DNA of 64,000 nucleotides from Diadophis punctatus similis. Taxonomy: Eukaryota > Chordata > Lepidosauria > Squamata > Dipsadidae. The stretch covers positions 17,889,308-17,953,307 of the forward strand of contig JALIGW010000014.1 in assembly GCA_023053685.1 (NCBI GenBank), given 5' to 3'. This document shows, piece after piece, positions 54,505 through 64,000 of this stretch; positions within the stretch are counted from its first letter, which is position 1; each line of letters begins with the position of its first letter. Position numbers and translations under genes: made by a program. The notes below the pieces were generated by a model that saw nothing but the letters and a program-made list of their open reading frames with translations, did not search any database and was not told the DNA's origin.

Positions 54505-54625
54505 CAGAGGTCTTCAAACTTGGCAACTTTAAGACTTGTGGACTTCAACTCCCAGAATTCTCCAGCCAGCATAGCTGGGAGTTGAAGTCCACAAGTCTTA
54601 AAGTTGCCAAGTTTGAGGACCCCTG
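54505..54625. mobile_element. fold-back hAT MITE with exact 8-bp duplication
   Basis: Left end cagaggtcttcaaacttgg; right end caagtttgaggacccctg. GTCAAATG flanks both ends exactly (54,497-54,504 and 54,626-54,633). Confidence 0.88.
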
Positions 54626-54633
54626 GTCAAATG

Positions 54634-55479
54634 GGTGGGGTAGTATTTGAGCTCATTGGTTGCAGAATCCCAACTATTGTCTCAACAAGTGTGAAAGCAA
54701 ACCAGCATAACCATCACCAGAGCAGCTGTGGCTTTGTTAACTTGGATTTACTATGTTGTGTGACGTAGCCAAAACGTAGGCCCTAGGTTTGAAAAGATTG
54801 TGCAAACATGGCTAGCAAGAAAAATTGTATAATAAAACCACAGGTAGGAAGCCTTGATCTTATTTGGAATCGGGACACGAGGTTTTGAAGCCCTGGGAAG
54901 TGACCGGAAACTCAGCAAGTGAAAAGCAAAAATTAGGAACTTCTGCTCTTATTTTATTCCAAATCAAACATAAACAAAAAGAAGGAAAGAGTAAATATTT
55001 TGAACATTTCCTTCTTTTCTGGAAAGAAGCTGTGTTGTCTCTTTCTACTGCTTGAGTCAGCGACCTACCACCTTCCTATTGTGTAAGCTTTCAGCAGCAA
55101 AAATCAAAACCAGGAAGGTGTGGAAGGGTTTCTTCTCCTGTGGGCCAAAGTGGATGTCATTGTCACTTCCTGAGGAATGACCCAGATATGATGGGTGTAG
55201 CTGTATAGCTAAAATAGCTGGTGATGTACAATGCCAAGTCTAGCTTTGCAGAACCCAGGGGGCTTCTTTATAGGGTTGCGAAGCAGCCTCTTGCTGTCTT
55301 TCAAATTTGATGATAAGTTTCTAGCTTTGCTCACAAAGGACTGAGAGATCTCAGGAAGCTGCTTGACAGCCAAAAACCTGAAGAATGTTGAAGGAAGTTA
55401 GCACCTACCCCTCTCCTAGAAAAATGAAATATCCTAGGAAATATTAAAAAGGCAGAATATTATATAGAATATCCCTAGA
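54634..55479. other. no recognisable feature
   Basis: Nothing assigned. Confidence 0.4.
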
Positions 55480-56045
55480 GAAATGGAGAAATGTGTTTTT
55501 AGGCAGGAAACAGACTCACTCTTAGTAGCCCCCACCTTTGTCAATGTGCCATCAAGAAATGGCCCAGCTCACTCATTCCCCCCCCCCTTGTTAATAGCCT
55601 GGACCAGTCTATTCTATATAACAAAGATCTACCTCCTTCAGACAGAGTCATATTAGGAATTGCCCAAAGCCCTTTCATTACACTACATAGGACCTGGGAA
55701 GATTGCATCAGCCAGCCGGGCTCAAGCAAGCTTGGACTTAAGACAGCCTACAGAGTTGCCCTTGCATGGCCCCATGGGAGTCTGACAGCCAATCGGAGTG
55801 CATTACATACACAGGAACAGGAAACTAAGAGGTGGGGCCCAACAGAGGTCATAAAACCAAGGGACTCAGCATTTTTTCTGCCCTTTTCTCTTCACCCAAC
55901 ATCTGGAAGCATATGATCCACCTTTTCTGTTCAGGAGCTCATGCCATGTGCTCCTGTCCTCCATTAAACCTTCTTTCCAAGCAAGGTAAACTGCAGGAAC
56001 GTTGGGTGAGTGTGACCACGTCATACTAGAATTCAACATAACGCA
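55480..56045 (+). mobile_element. candidate LTR of an endogenous retroelement
   Basis: The order of signals suits an LTR: CAGCCAATCGG (CCAAT box) near 55,790, GGTCATAAAACC (TATA-like) near 55,848, and CCATTAAACC (weak poly(A) signal) near 55,962, followed by a U5-like end. The exact termini and a target duplication could not be found, and no gag-pol-env sequence adjoins. Family unknown. Confidence 0.4.
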
Positions 56046-56084
56046 AACACAAACAATTGAACACAACGACACCAAAGTCCTAGT

Positions 56085-56428
56085 TTTTAAGGAGGTGATT
56101 TTGATATACTCAGAGAAAACTTGGGAAAGATTCCTTGGATGAAAGTCTTAAAAGGAAAAGCAACTCAAGAAGCTTGGGAAACTCTGAAAAACACGATTAT
56201 AAAAGCCCAGAACAGCACAATACCGATGAGAAAGAAAAACAAGGAATCCAAGAAGAAACCAGCATGGCTGAACAAAGACCTCACTGACAAATTGAATGAA
56301 AAAAAGGACAAATACAAAAAATGGAAAGAGGGACACATAACTAAGGCAGAATATTAGCAGATAGCCAGAATCTGTAAAGAAAAAGTCAGGAAAGCAAAGG
56401 CCCAGAATGAACAAAGACTTGCAACAAT
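56085..56428 (+). pseudogene. CR1 LINE fragment between endonuclease and RT
   Basis: Translation contains LGKIPWMKVLKGKATQEAWE, KKKPAWLNKDLTDKLNEKKD and KYKKWKEGHITKAEY, then after a stop IARICKEKVRKAKAQNEQRL. This lysine-rich linker is typical of CR1 ORF2 between the endonuclease and the RT fingers. Neither catalytic domain is included. A TAG at about 56,355 interrupts it. The other CR1 copies here cover only more C-terminal parts, so this is a separate insertion or a remnant of a rearranged one. Confidence 0.75.
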
Positions 56429-56873
56429 GTCTTGTCCTTGTTTCCCCCACCACCACCAGTCGCAGAAGTTGCTCAGATTGACTTTGCCAGCTCTTCCTTT
56501 GAGCGCTTGTTCTGAGGAACTTAGAGAAGATCCCTTATCTCATGGGTCTCAGTGTCTTGCAGATCTTCTCCATCGATGATGTTGCACAAAGATCAGTGAT
56601 CTTTCAGATTTTTCTGCTATGGATTGAAAGTTTTCAGCAAATGAAGAGCTGATTGCCGCAGGCTACAACTTTTTCCCCACCGCATTCCATGTTTGGGATT
56701 TGATGCCACCAATTTTTCATTACCGTTTTTGGTGCTGTGGTGCTTACTGGGAGAGAAGTTAATTTTCTATGCGATCCAGCATAGTCTTCAGTCTGGTAGG
56801 ACTTGAAAGTTCCTATCAGATCATGATCCATATGTTTCCATTCATGCACCAAATGTTGGATGCCTCTGAAATA
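56429..56873. other. no recognisable feature
   Basis: Nothing assigned. Confidence 0.4.
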
Positions 56874-57254
56874 GAGGTAGACCTTGACTTACAACCACAA
56901 TTGAGTTCAAAATTTGTTGCAAAGTGAGAAATTTGTTAAATGAGTTTTAGCCCATTTTACCACCTTTCTTGCCACATTTGTTAAGTGAATCCCTGCTAGC
57001 AACACGTTTGTTAAGTGAATCTGGTTTCCCCATGGACTTTGCTTGTGAGAAGGTTGCAAAAACGGTTCACATGACCCTGAAACACTACAGCCGTCATAAA
57101 TATGAACTAGTTATCAAGCATCCAAATGTAAATCACATGACCATATAGGCTGCAATAGTCATAAGTGTGAAAAAGGGTCCTAAGTCACTTTTTTCAGTGC
57201 AGTTGTAACTTCAAACAGTCACTAAACATACTGTTGTAAGTCAAGTACTACCTG
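56874..57254. mobile_element. TA-flanked MITE (family F), full length
   Basis: Starts gaggtagaccttgactta after TA and ends aagtcaagtactacctg before TA. Blocks are as in 17,027-17,420. Confidence 0.75.
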
Positions 57255-57329
57255 TACATCCCCAAACTTGCAGAGATCCCAAACCATTTATTATGGGTAG
57301 CTAATAAATGTCTATATTTAGAAATATTT

Positions 57330-57870
57330 CACAAGAAGAGTCCTCCACTCCTCTGCTCACAATAAAATACCTTATTCCACCAGACTTGAAATATTGGGAT
57401 TAGACAATTTACAACTTCGGCGCCTCCAATCTGATCTAAATGTAGTTCATAAAATCATATATCAAAAAGTCCTTCCTGTCGATGATTACTTCAGCTTCAA
57501 CCGCAACAATACACGAGCACATAATAGATTCAAACTTAATGTAAACCGCTCCAAACTCGACTGCAGAAAATACGACTTCAGCAACAGAGTGATCAATGCC
57601 TGGAATGCACTACCTGACTCTGTGGTTTCTTCCCCAAACCCCCAAAACTTTAACCTTAGACTGTCTACAGTAGACCTCTCCCCATCCCTAAGAGGTCTGT
57701 AAGGGGCGTGCATAAGCGCACCACTGTGCCTACCGTCCCTGTCCTACTGTCCTATTGTCCTCTTTTATCAGTACTTTTTATTTATGTTATGTTTATACAA
57801 ACAACTACTATACTGTACATGCTTGACAAAATAAATAAAAATAAATGAATGAATAAATGAATAAATAAAT
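57330..57870 (+). pseudogene. CR1/L2-group LINE 3' end
   Basis: The frame at 57,394-57,702 encodes LGLDNLQLRRLQSDLNVVHK and RKYDFSNRVINAWNALPDSV, a C-terminal arrangement found in the CR1/L2 (Jockey) group: an RR..DL...YKI helix followed by FF..R....WN.LP. The 3' UTR (CTGTCCTATTGTCCTCTTTT ... GTACATGCTTGACAAA) and (AATAAATGAATG) tail are the same as in the copy ending at 60,245, so both belong to one family distinct from the main CR1s here. 5'-truncated; the 102 C-terminal codons are open, so it is quite young. Confidence 0.75.
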
Positions 57871-57874
57871 ATAT

Positions 57875-58002
57875 CAGAGGTCCCCAAACGTGGCAACTTG
57901 TGGACTTCAACTCCCAGTATTCTCCAGCCAGCTATGCTATGCTGGAGAAAACTGGGAGTTGAAGTCCACAAGTCTTAAAGTTGCCAAGTTTGAAGACCTC
58001 TG
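57875..58002. mobile_element. fold-back hAT MITE (family E)
   Basis: Left end cagaggtccccaaacgtgg; right end gccaagtttgaagacctctg. It was inserted next to the (AAAT) tail of the LINE at 57,330. The flanking duplication is imperfect. Confidence 0.8.
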
Positions 58003-58970
58003 GTCTATATTTATCGACTCTGGATACTGAAACTCAGATAAGGAAACTGGGAACAAGAAGGCTCAACTGTATTGTGGAAGGGCCTGGAGTCACAATTTGT
58101 CTTTTCCCTTTTCCTTTTTAAAGGAAAATCATTGAAACCCAGCATGTACCCCCAGACGCTGTTCTTGGAATCACTTGTCAGGGTAATAGCAACATTTTAA
58201 ACAGTGACTGCAGTGACAATTAAACCCTAAAATGCAAATCAGGAAGCATTTCATTAAAATGCTGAATGCACTGAAGTCAAGGAACAATAAGTTTGAAAAG
58301 AGCAGTCATGTGGAGGTTACAGTGAATATGCCCTGCTAGGACTCTCTTGATGGCTCCGTCTTTGGTGAGGATTCTTTGAGCAGGCCCCACGGGGGAAGCT
58401 CGCTCGGTGGGTTTTGTGTTTCTTGATTTCCTGGATCTCTTACTGCTCCCCCCCCTACTCAAAGCAGAAATCTAAATTAAAAGCAAGGGTTTTCTTTTGC
58501 AAAAACCCATCCAGTCTTGAAACTGGTTTGTTATGTAAATTGGGTGGGACTGGGCCACTTTCTGAGAAACACCAACTCAAGAATGGTTGTGATTACACAG
58601 AATGAGGGACCCCCTCAGAGCTTAGCATCCTTTGTCTCTCTGGAGCTGCCATTACAGGGTTTCCAGCTTTTGGATAGGAGCGTGAAGGGAAAGCGTGGAA
58701 AAAGGAGAGATTCACAATGAACTTTGACATTGCTGGGTTAAAGACATCTCACAGCCTTTGGCGTGTCACAGAAGGTACCTTCAAATAAGCTCCATTTATT
58801 TTGTTGCAAATTTGAAATGCTAGCATCCCCTAGAAAAAAATATTTTCCTATATACTACTTCATGCCATTTCCCCGCGTCCTCTCCCTCTCTTCTTGATAA
58901 TTCTAGTTCTCTTTTACTAACTCTCTTCATGTTGGGTGAGATAATGAAAGCTTCAATGCAAAGTACTGGA
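58003..58970. other. no gene; possible conserved core at 58,100-58,270
   Basis: 58,100-58,270 is repeat free and includes ATGCAAAT (octamer) and CAATTAAACC. By appearance it may be conserved non-coding DNA. The rest is unassigned. Confidence 0.3.
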
Positions 58971-60245
58971 AGACTTTGTATTGCAAATACAAATTCAATG
59001 CAAAGTATCTCAAAGACTCAAGATCCATCCCACCCCTTAAAGGACCAAATGGTAAAGACTATAACGATGAAACAGTTAAAGCCAACCTCTTTAACACATT
59101 CTTCGGCTCAGTCTTTGTAAACAGCAATGGCTCATGCCCAATATTTCCTAGTCGTACCACAATTAACTTCAACGATCTAACACAAATCGATTTTACATAA
59201 GATAACATTAGAAAGGCATTACGCAACCTAAAACCATCTCCATCTATTGGACTTGATGGACTATGTGCATACTTCTTAAAAAAGCTCTCCACAATCTTGG
59301 CTGAACCTCTAAGCTTAATTTTTGAAAAATCCTTCAGGACTAGCTCCTTACCCAACCTATGGTCACTAGTCACGGTCATCCCTATCTTCAAAAAAGGAGA
59401 TCCAAGTAACGTTGAAAATTACAGACTAATCTCTTTGGGTTGCGTCACCTGCAAAGTCATGGAATCAATCATAAACCAATCCATTGCACTCCACTTAGAA
59501 ACTAATAACCTACTCTCCAACAAACAATTTGGTTTCAGAAAAAAATTATCCTGTAATCTACAATTCTTACACTGCAAAAACATATGGACCACTCAACTTG
59601 ATCAAGGTAAAACAATAGACGCAATTTACATAGACTTTTGTAAAGCCTTTGATTCAGTAGTACACAACAAACTACTTCTGAAACTAAAATCCTATGGCAT
59701 CTCTGGACCCCTACATGATTGGATAACTGCATTCCTGTCTAACAGACAACAAATGGTTAAAATAGGGAGTGCCCTATCAAATCCTGCTCCTGTCAACAGT
59801 GGTGTCCCTCAAGGCAGTGTTCTAGGACCAACACTCTTCATACTCTACATAAACGATCTTTGTGATCATATTATAAGCAACTGCGTTCTCTTTGCCGACG
59901 ATGTTAAACTATTTAACACCACCAACAATGCTACTACCCTTCAAAAAGACCTTGACCATGTAGCAGAATGGTCAAACAACTGGCAACTTCAAATCTCAAC
60001 CAACAAATGCTTTGTCCTATACATTAGCAAAAAGAATCAGAATAAAAAATACATGCGCAAAGAACATCATATCACGTGTTCTGCTTATATTGGAATGTAC
60101 CATAATATTAGATAGGGGTGCATCACCCTGCATAGACATACAACTGACAATATTCACTACGTGACATACTGTCCTATTGTCCTCTATTATCGGTACTTTT
60201 TACTTATGTTTATACAAACAACTACTATCCTGTACATGTTTGACA
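58971..60245 (+). pseudogene. CR1/L2-group LINE, RT domain, internally deleted
   Basis: In order it encodes IPPLKGPNGKDYNDETVKAN (pre-RT), VTVIPIFKKGDPSNVENYRL (fingers), YIDFCKAFDSVVHNKLL (motif A with D), GVPQGSVLGPTLFILYINDL (motif B) and FADDVKLF (motif C). A TAA at 59,198-59,200 splits the frame; after it the frame is open to 60,115. After WQLQISTNKCFVLYISKKNQ the thumb and C-terminus are missing, and the sequence jumps to the family 3' UTR (CTGTCCTATTGTCCTCTATT), so about 0.6 kb or more has been deleted. It belongs to the same family as 57,330-57,870 and cannot encode a working enzyme. Confidence 0.82.
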
Positions 60246-60246
60246 A

Positions 60247-60287
60247 ATGAATGAATGAATGAATGAATGAATGAATGAATGAATGAA

Positions 60288-60370
<83 letters not shown>

Positions 60371-60372
60371 AG
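60247..60372 (+). repeat. (AATG)n(AATA)n tail array
   Basis: About 11 AATG units pass into about 20 AATA units directly after the LINE 3' UTR, so the array grew from the LINE tail. Confidence 0.93.
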
Positions 60373-60526
60373 TATCTGAAGAGGCACCAAGGAGGCCAAA
60401 CCTAGCCTCAGATACTATGATTGTAAAATTGTCCAGTTGTGGAATTACAAATGCACTGTGGAGTCACCCTCTTGGGTTGCCCAGATGGTTCTTTGGAAAC
60501 TTCTGTCTTGGTAGACAAGTTTCTTG

Positions 60527-60663
<137 letters not shown>

Positions 60664-60664
<1 letters not shown>

Positions 60665-60905
60665 TATGAATGAGATTTATATACTGCCTCACAGTGCAAG
60701 CCCTCTCTAAGCGGTTTACACCAGTAAGCAATGTATATTTATATTGCCCCCAACAATCTGGGTCCTCATTTTACCTACAGTACCTTGGAAGGATGGAAGG
60801 CTGAGTCAACCTTGAGCCGGTGAGATTTGAACCGCTGACCTGTGGATCACAGTCAGCTAAAGTGGCCTGCAGTACTGCCTCTAACCGCTGCGCCACCTCG
60901 GCTCA
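60664..60905 (-). mobile_element. Sauria-type SINE, second tail subfamily
   Basis: On the minus strand: GAGCCGAGGTGGCGCAGCGG head, GATCCACAGGTCAGCGGTTC, CAAGGTTGACTCAGCC, and a tail through ATATACATTGCTTACTGG. Very similar to 39,096-39,352, except for an extra CTACAGTAC near 60,776. Confidence 0.88.
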
Positions 60906-61414
60906 TAATTTTCTTCTGTAGATTTCATTGTGCTGGACCGAAGGTCCTCGGGACACCAAAGAGGCCCTGCCATGATCTTGGCTAAGTGGCAACCACACTT
61001 CAGATTCCTCAGCAGTGTGCGGCAAAATGACTCTTTGCTTCATGTTTTGTGGAGAAGACATCTGAGTTTCTGGAGCCTGAACCCAAATATGTGAACTATG
61101 GAGAAAAATCTACCTACTCTTAGCCTCTTTGGGCAGGAAGCTCAAACTTTTGCTAGCTGTTACAACACACAGGGCACAGTTAATTTCTTAGTTAGGGTTT
61201 CATGAGCCATTTTATCTGGATAAAGAATCTATTGGCCTACCTTGGTCAGAATTTTGTACATTTTTCTTCATGGAAGAACAGCACCTGTGCTCTCTGTGTA
61301 TCCTTGAGTCAAAGGGTGCTTATGCTAATACTTGAAGGCCAGGATACTTTTGGGGACCAGGAGGTTTGCACCACCAGCCTGGCTTCTAAAATGGGGATGA
61401 TGACATCTAATGTT
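60906..61414. other. no recognisable feature
   Basis: Nothing assigned. Confidence 0.4.
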
Positions 61415-61555
61415 TAACAGAATAACAGAGCTGGAAGGGCTTCTAGTCCAACCATTCCAGACAAGTGACTGTCCATTCTCTTCTTAAAAACCTCCAGTGA
61501 TGGAGCCCCCACAACTTCTGGAGGCGAGCTGTTCCATTGGTTAATTGTTCTCTTC
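61415..61555 (-). pseudogene. CR1 LINE 3' end fragment
   Basis: On the minus strand it encodes INQWNSSPPEVVGAPSLEVF then KKRMDSHLSGMV, followed by a shortened 3' UTR (GAAGCCCTTCCAGCTCTGTT). Only the last 45 or so codons remain. Confidence 0.75.
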
Positions 61556-62817
61556 CAGTTCAGCTTTAAAAAAGACCATATGAAGTCTTCTTTCAAAATG
61601 GTAGCTGCTACCAGGCAATGGAAGCTCTGCTCCTTTTTATGTACACACAATGGGTGTGATGCCCATTTAGAAAAGGCTGGACCTTCCCCTGCTCCTGCCG
61701 TTTTGAAGCCAACTCCTGTCACTGCAGATGCTCCTGAAAAGAACCTGCCTGGGTTTTAGCTGTTGTGTCATTTAGTCTTTCTGTTAAATTTCATATATTA
61801 AGGAAAGACACGAGAAAAGTCTTTTTCTGCATCTTTCTAGGACAAAGATGGGACTTACTTGAGTATTTGGACTGCAACCCCCATGATCTAGGGAACTCAG
61901 GGTGGCCTACCTTCCTTCAATGACTTGGTGCGTAGGGTTATTCGGATATTAATAGATTGCAGTTTGGTGTCCTTCACACATTTCATGCGTGAGTCATTCC
62001 TGGCACTTACACAAATCACAATAGTTCAGGTGCTTCTCAGGCAATATGTTTAAAAGCGCAGTAATCACATCTGCCAAAGAAAAAATCACTTTGATGTTCC
62101 TTGCGCACACAAGCATTTAATTTCTTCAAGGAATGAAACTTTTTCTCCGTCACTTTGGAAGACAGAAACAAGCCATCAAAGAGGAGGTTTTTTAAAAAGA
62201 ACGTTCTCACCGACTTCTATCATGATATATCTTCCTAATGATTTTCCTTCTCAGCAGTAAAGTTATATTCCCAGGGTTTCCATTAGTCTACATGATGCAG
62301 GGAGTCCATCCGCCAAACACCTATTTGAGGGGAACTTTAAGTGTGTACTTACTGATTGGAAGGCAACAACCTTTGTGTTCCTTTTCTTTGCAGCACAAAT
62401 AATGGGATCATCTAAGTTGTCTAAAATAAAATAAAACTCTCTTTGATCTATGTGTATCAGCTTGGACATTCCAATGGATTGCTGGTGTATCATGAACAAT
62501 AATTAAATTTAATGTGGGTTGAGCACAAAGCATACACTAGGAACTGAAGCTGCCTTTCCTGACTTAGACGTAAACCGGTTGGTTGCTGATGGAGGCTTGA
62601 AGGTGGCTTAGATAGGCAGATAGGACTGGGTTACAGTCTTCCCCCACTAACCAGGTTGGGTTTACATGCCATGTGTTTTGCTTCTTTTTAGTTACCACAT
62701 GGTACCAGATGAATCATTATGCTTCGTGTAACGTTTATGTTCTTAGCCAGTGTATAAATGAGCTAATTACAGTTTGTTCAGAAAGTGATGACAACCTACA
62801 ATGGAGCAATGCTTGAT
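61556..62817. other. no recognisable feature
   Basis: About 1.26 kb without assignable repeats; AT-rich, no exon signature. Confidence 0.4.
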
Positions 62818-62960
62818 AAAGTTTTCTATGGAGATTCTCTAGTCATCCAGGTCATGGTTGTCCCAAAGGTGCTTTTTGCAAAAGACAATTGGACTTTCTT
62901 AATTTTTCATTCAAAGATATTTCGCTTCTCACCCAAGAAGCTTCTTCGGGGTGTAACCTG
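62818..62960 (-). mobile_element. Penelope-like terminal module, uninterrupted
   Basis: CTATGGAGATTCTCTAGTCA, CATGGTTGTCCCAAAGGTGC and TTTCGCTTCTCACCCAAGAAGCTTCTTC in one run. On the minus strand it gives GAAGAAGCTTCTTGGGTGAG then AAGCGAAATATC, the kind of sentence that follows Penelope-like ORFs. It is the reference for the broken copy at 4,478-4,940. Confidence 0.45.
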
Positions 62961-63494
62961 GTTATGTTTATGCTACAAGTCTAAATATTGTAGCTAGCAC
63001 ATGAAGGCCCACTGGTTTGGTTGATCATAGTTTCTGCCATAGTATGTGCCTGGCTGATTTGACCTAGCAAGGTTGGGGTGCTCCAGGTTCCTTCAATCAA
63101 ACAATGTCCTCTACCGGGACGCCAGAAATGCATCTTCTCCATAACAATGAGGCTCCCCTTGAGATCTGAATGCTCCCTCACTCTGCTGTTGCTCGGAAGA
63201 AGAGCGAAAGCCTGGCTCTTCACCAAGTCTTTGGCAAGAGTGAGACCTTTCCTTCATTCCATATGGCCTGTCACACTTACTATCTTGATGCTTGATGATG
63301 ATGATGGTGTTGGTGGTGATGATAATGGCCAACAGTACAGATATGCCCGGAAGAATGACTAGGCTCAGAACTATAAGAAGATTGCTCTAAATGTGTCTTG
63401 CCCGAAGAACCAAGAATAACACATGGTGTTACTTCTGAGTAACTTTATTGTTATTCACCTACAAACAGAATCTTGTCAGCCTAAAGTAATTATC
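62961..63494. other. no recognisable feature
   Basis: A short GATGATGATGATG run near 63,293; nothing else assigned. Confidence 0.4.
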
Positions 63495-63690
63495 TGCCAT
63501 AGCATAGCAATAGCATTTGGGCTTATATACCACCCCCTGGTACTGTATTTTATAGCACTCTCTTGGTGGTTTACAGTGTAAAGCATTATTTGCATATTCC
63601 CCCAACAATCTGGGTCCTCCTTTTACTGACCTCTGAAGAATAGAAGTCTGAGTCAGCTTTGAGCTGGTTGGGATCAAAATCCTGTATTTT
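63495..63690 (-). mobile_element. Sauria-type SINE, diverged, head missing
   Basis: On the minus strand the central AGGACCCAGATTGTTGGGGG and the TATATAAGCCCAAATGCTATTGC tail are present; the head is lost near 63,690. Confidence 0.75.
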
Positions 63691-63756
63691 GATGCTTCTT
63701 GTTTGGTCTGGCTGAAAGAGTGGGTGAACCACCAGAATAAGAGGTTACTTAATAAG

Positions 63757-64000
63757 AGCCGAGGTGGCGCAGTGGTTAAAAGCAGCACTGCAACCTATTT
63801 CAGTGACTGCTAGTTCAGCAGTTCAGCTGTTCAAATCTCACCGGCTCAAGGTTGACTCAGCCTTCCATCCTTCCGAGGTCGGTAAAATGAGGACCCAGAT
63901 TGTTGGGGGCAATATGCTGAACTCTGTAAACCGCTTAGAGAGGGCTTAAAGCACTATGAAGCGGTATATAAGTCTAAGTGCTATTGCTATTGCTATTGCT
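63757..64000 (+). mobile_element. Sauria-type SINE, full length, runs off the window
   Basis: Head AAGAGCCGAGGTGGCGCAGT with A-box, B-box region GTTCAAATCTC, CAAGGTTGACTCAGCC, CCCAGATTGTTGGGGGCAAT, GCGGTATATAAGTCTAAGTG, and GCTATT tail units continuing past base 64,000. The clearest copy in the window and a good subfamily reference. Confidence 0.92.

Noticed and set aside
63757..63840. Possible tRNA gene at the SINE head
   Set aside because: A and B boxes are present but the sequence continues into SINE body and tail, and the cloverleaf arms do not close, so it is a SINE head.

Overview
The window looks like non-coding DNA, intergenic or intronic, from a squamate reptile, most probably a snake (inference). 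I found no host exon, tRNA, rRNA, CRISPR array or bacterial-type operon. The repeat mixture supports the organism call: Sauria-type tRNA-derived SINEs whose tails match Bov-B-mobilised SINEs, CR1, L2 and L1 LINE fragments, a complete-looking DIRS-type retrotransposon, many short hAT-like elements with 8-bp target duplications, a TA-flanked fold-back MITE family, LTRs, and microsatellites lying directly against retroposon tails.

Layout. 0-5.3 kb: a duplicated GC-rich module, a hAT element, microsatellites, a Penelope-like terminal module broken by a hAT MITE and a SINE, and a solo LTR with a 5-bp duplication. 5.3-20 kb: old CR1 and L2 pieces, four full-length copies of the TA-flanked MITE, several fold-back hAT MITEs, and a purine-rich minisatellite with a 172-bp period. 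20-34 kb: hAT elements (one of about 0.9 kb containing a large GC-rich palindrome), LTR candidates, a 154-bp AT tract and more MITEs. 34-46 kb: further MITEs, a 3' L1 insertion with a 16-bp target duplication, an L2 3' end, a CR1 3' end split by a hAT element, and a 1.46-kb CR1 reverse-transcriptase fragment.

46,587-52,440 holds the main item, a DIRS-like tyrosine-recombinase retrotransposon. It has 117-bp inverted terminal repeats, an internal complementary region that matches both outer ends back to back, and a shared CCA at both ends. It encodes Gag (one frame break in a G run), a 628-codon RT/RNase H/methylase-like protein with all inspected catalytic residues present, and a tyrosine recombinase with its R, H-x-x-R and Y residues. 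The expected cycle is: Gag and Pol copy the RNA, the internal complementary region guides formation of a circle, and the recombinase inserts that circle without a target duplication.

52.4-64 kb: a hAT fragment, an LTR candidate, CR1 and CR1/L2-group LINE fragments, SINEs and large tetranucleotide arrays. A few repeat-free stretches (notably 3.85-4.14 kb, 15.62-15.86 kb and 58.1-58.3 kb) look compositionally like conserved non-coding DNA, but this cannot be shown without an alignment. All comparisons were made by eye, so boundaries may be off by a few bases.
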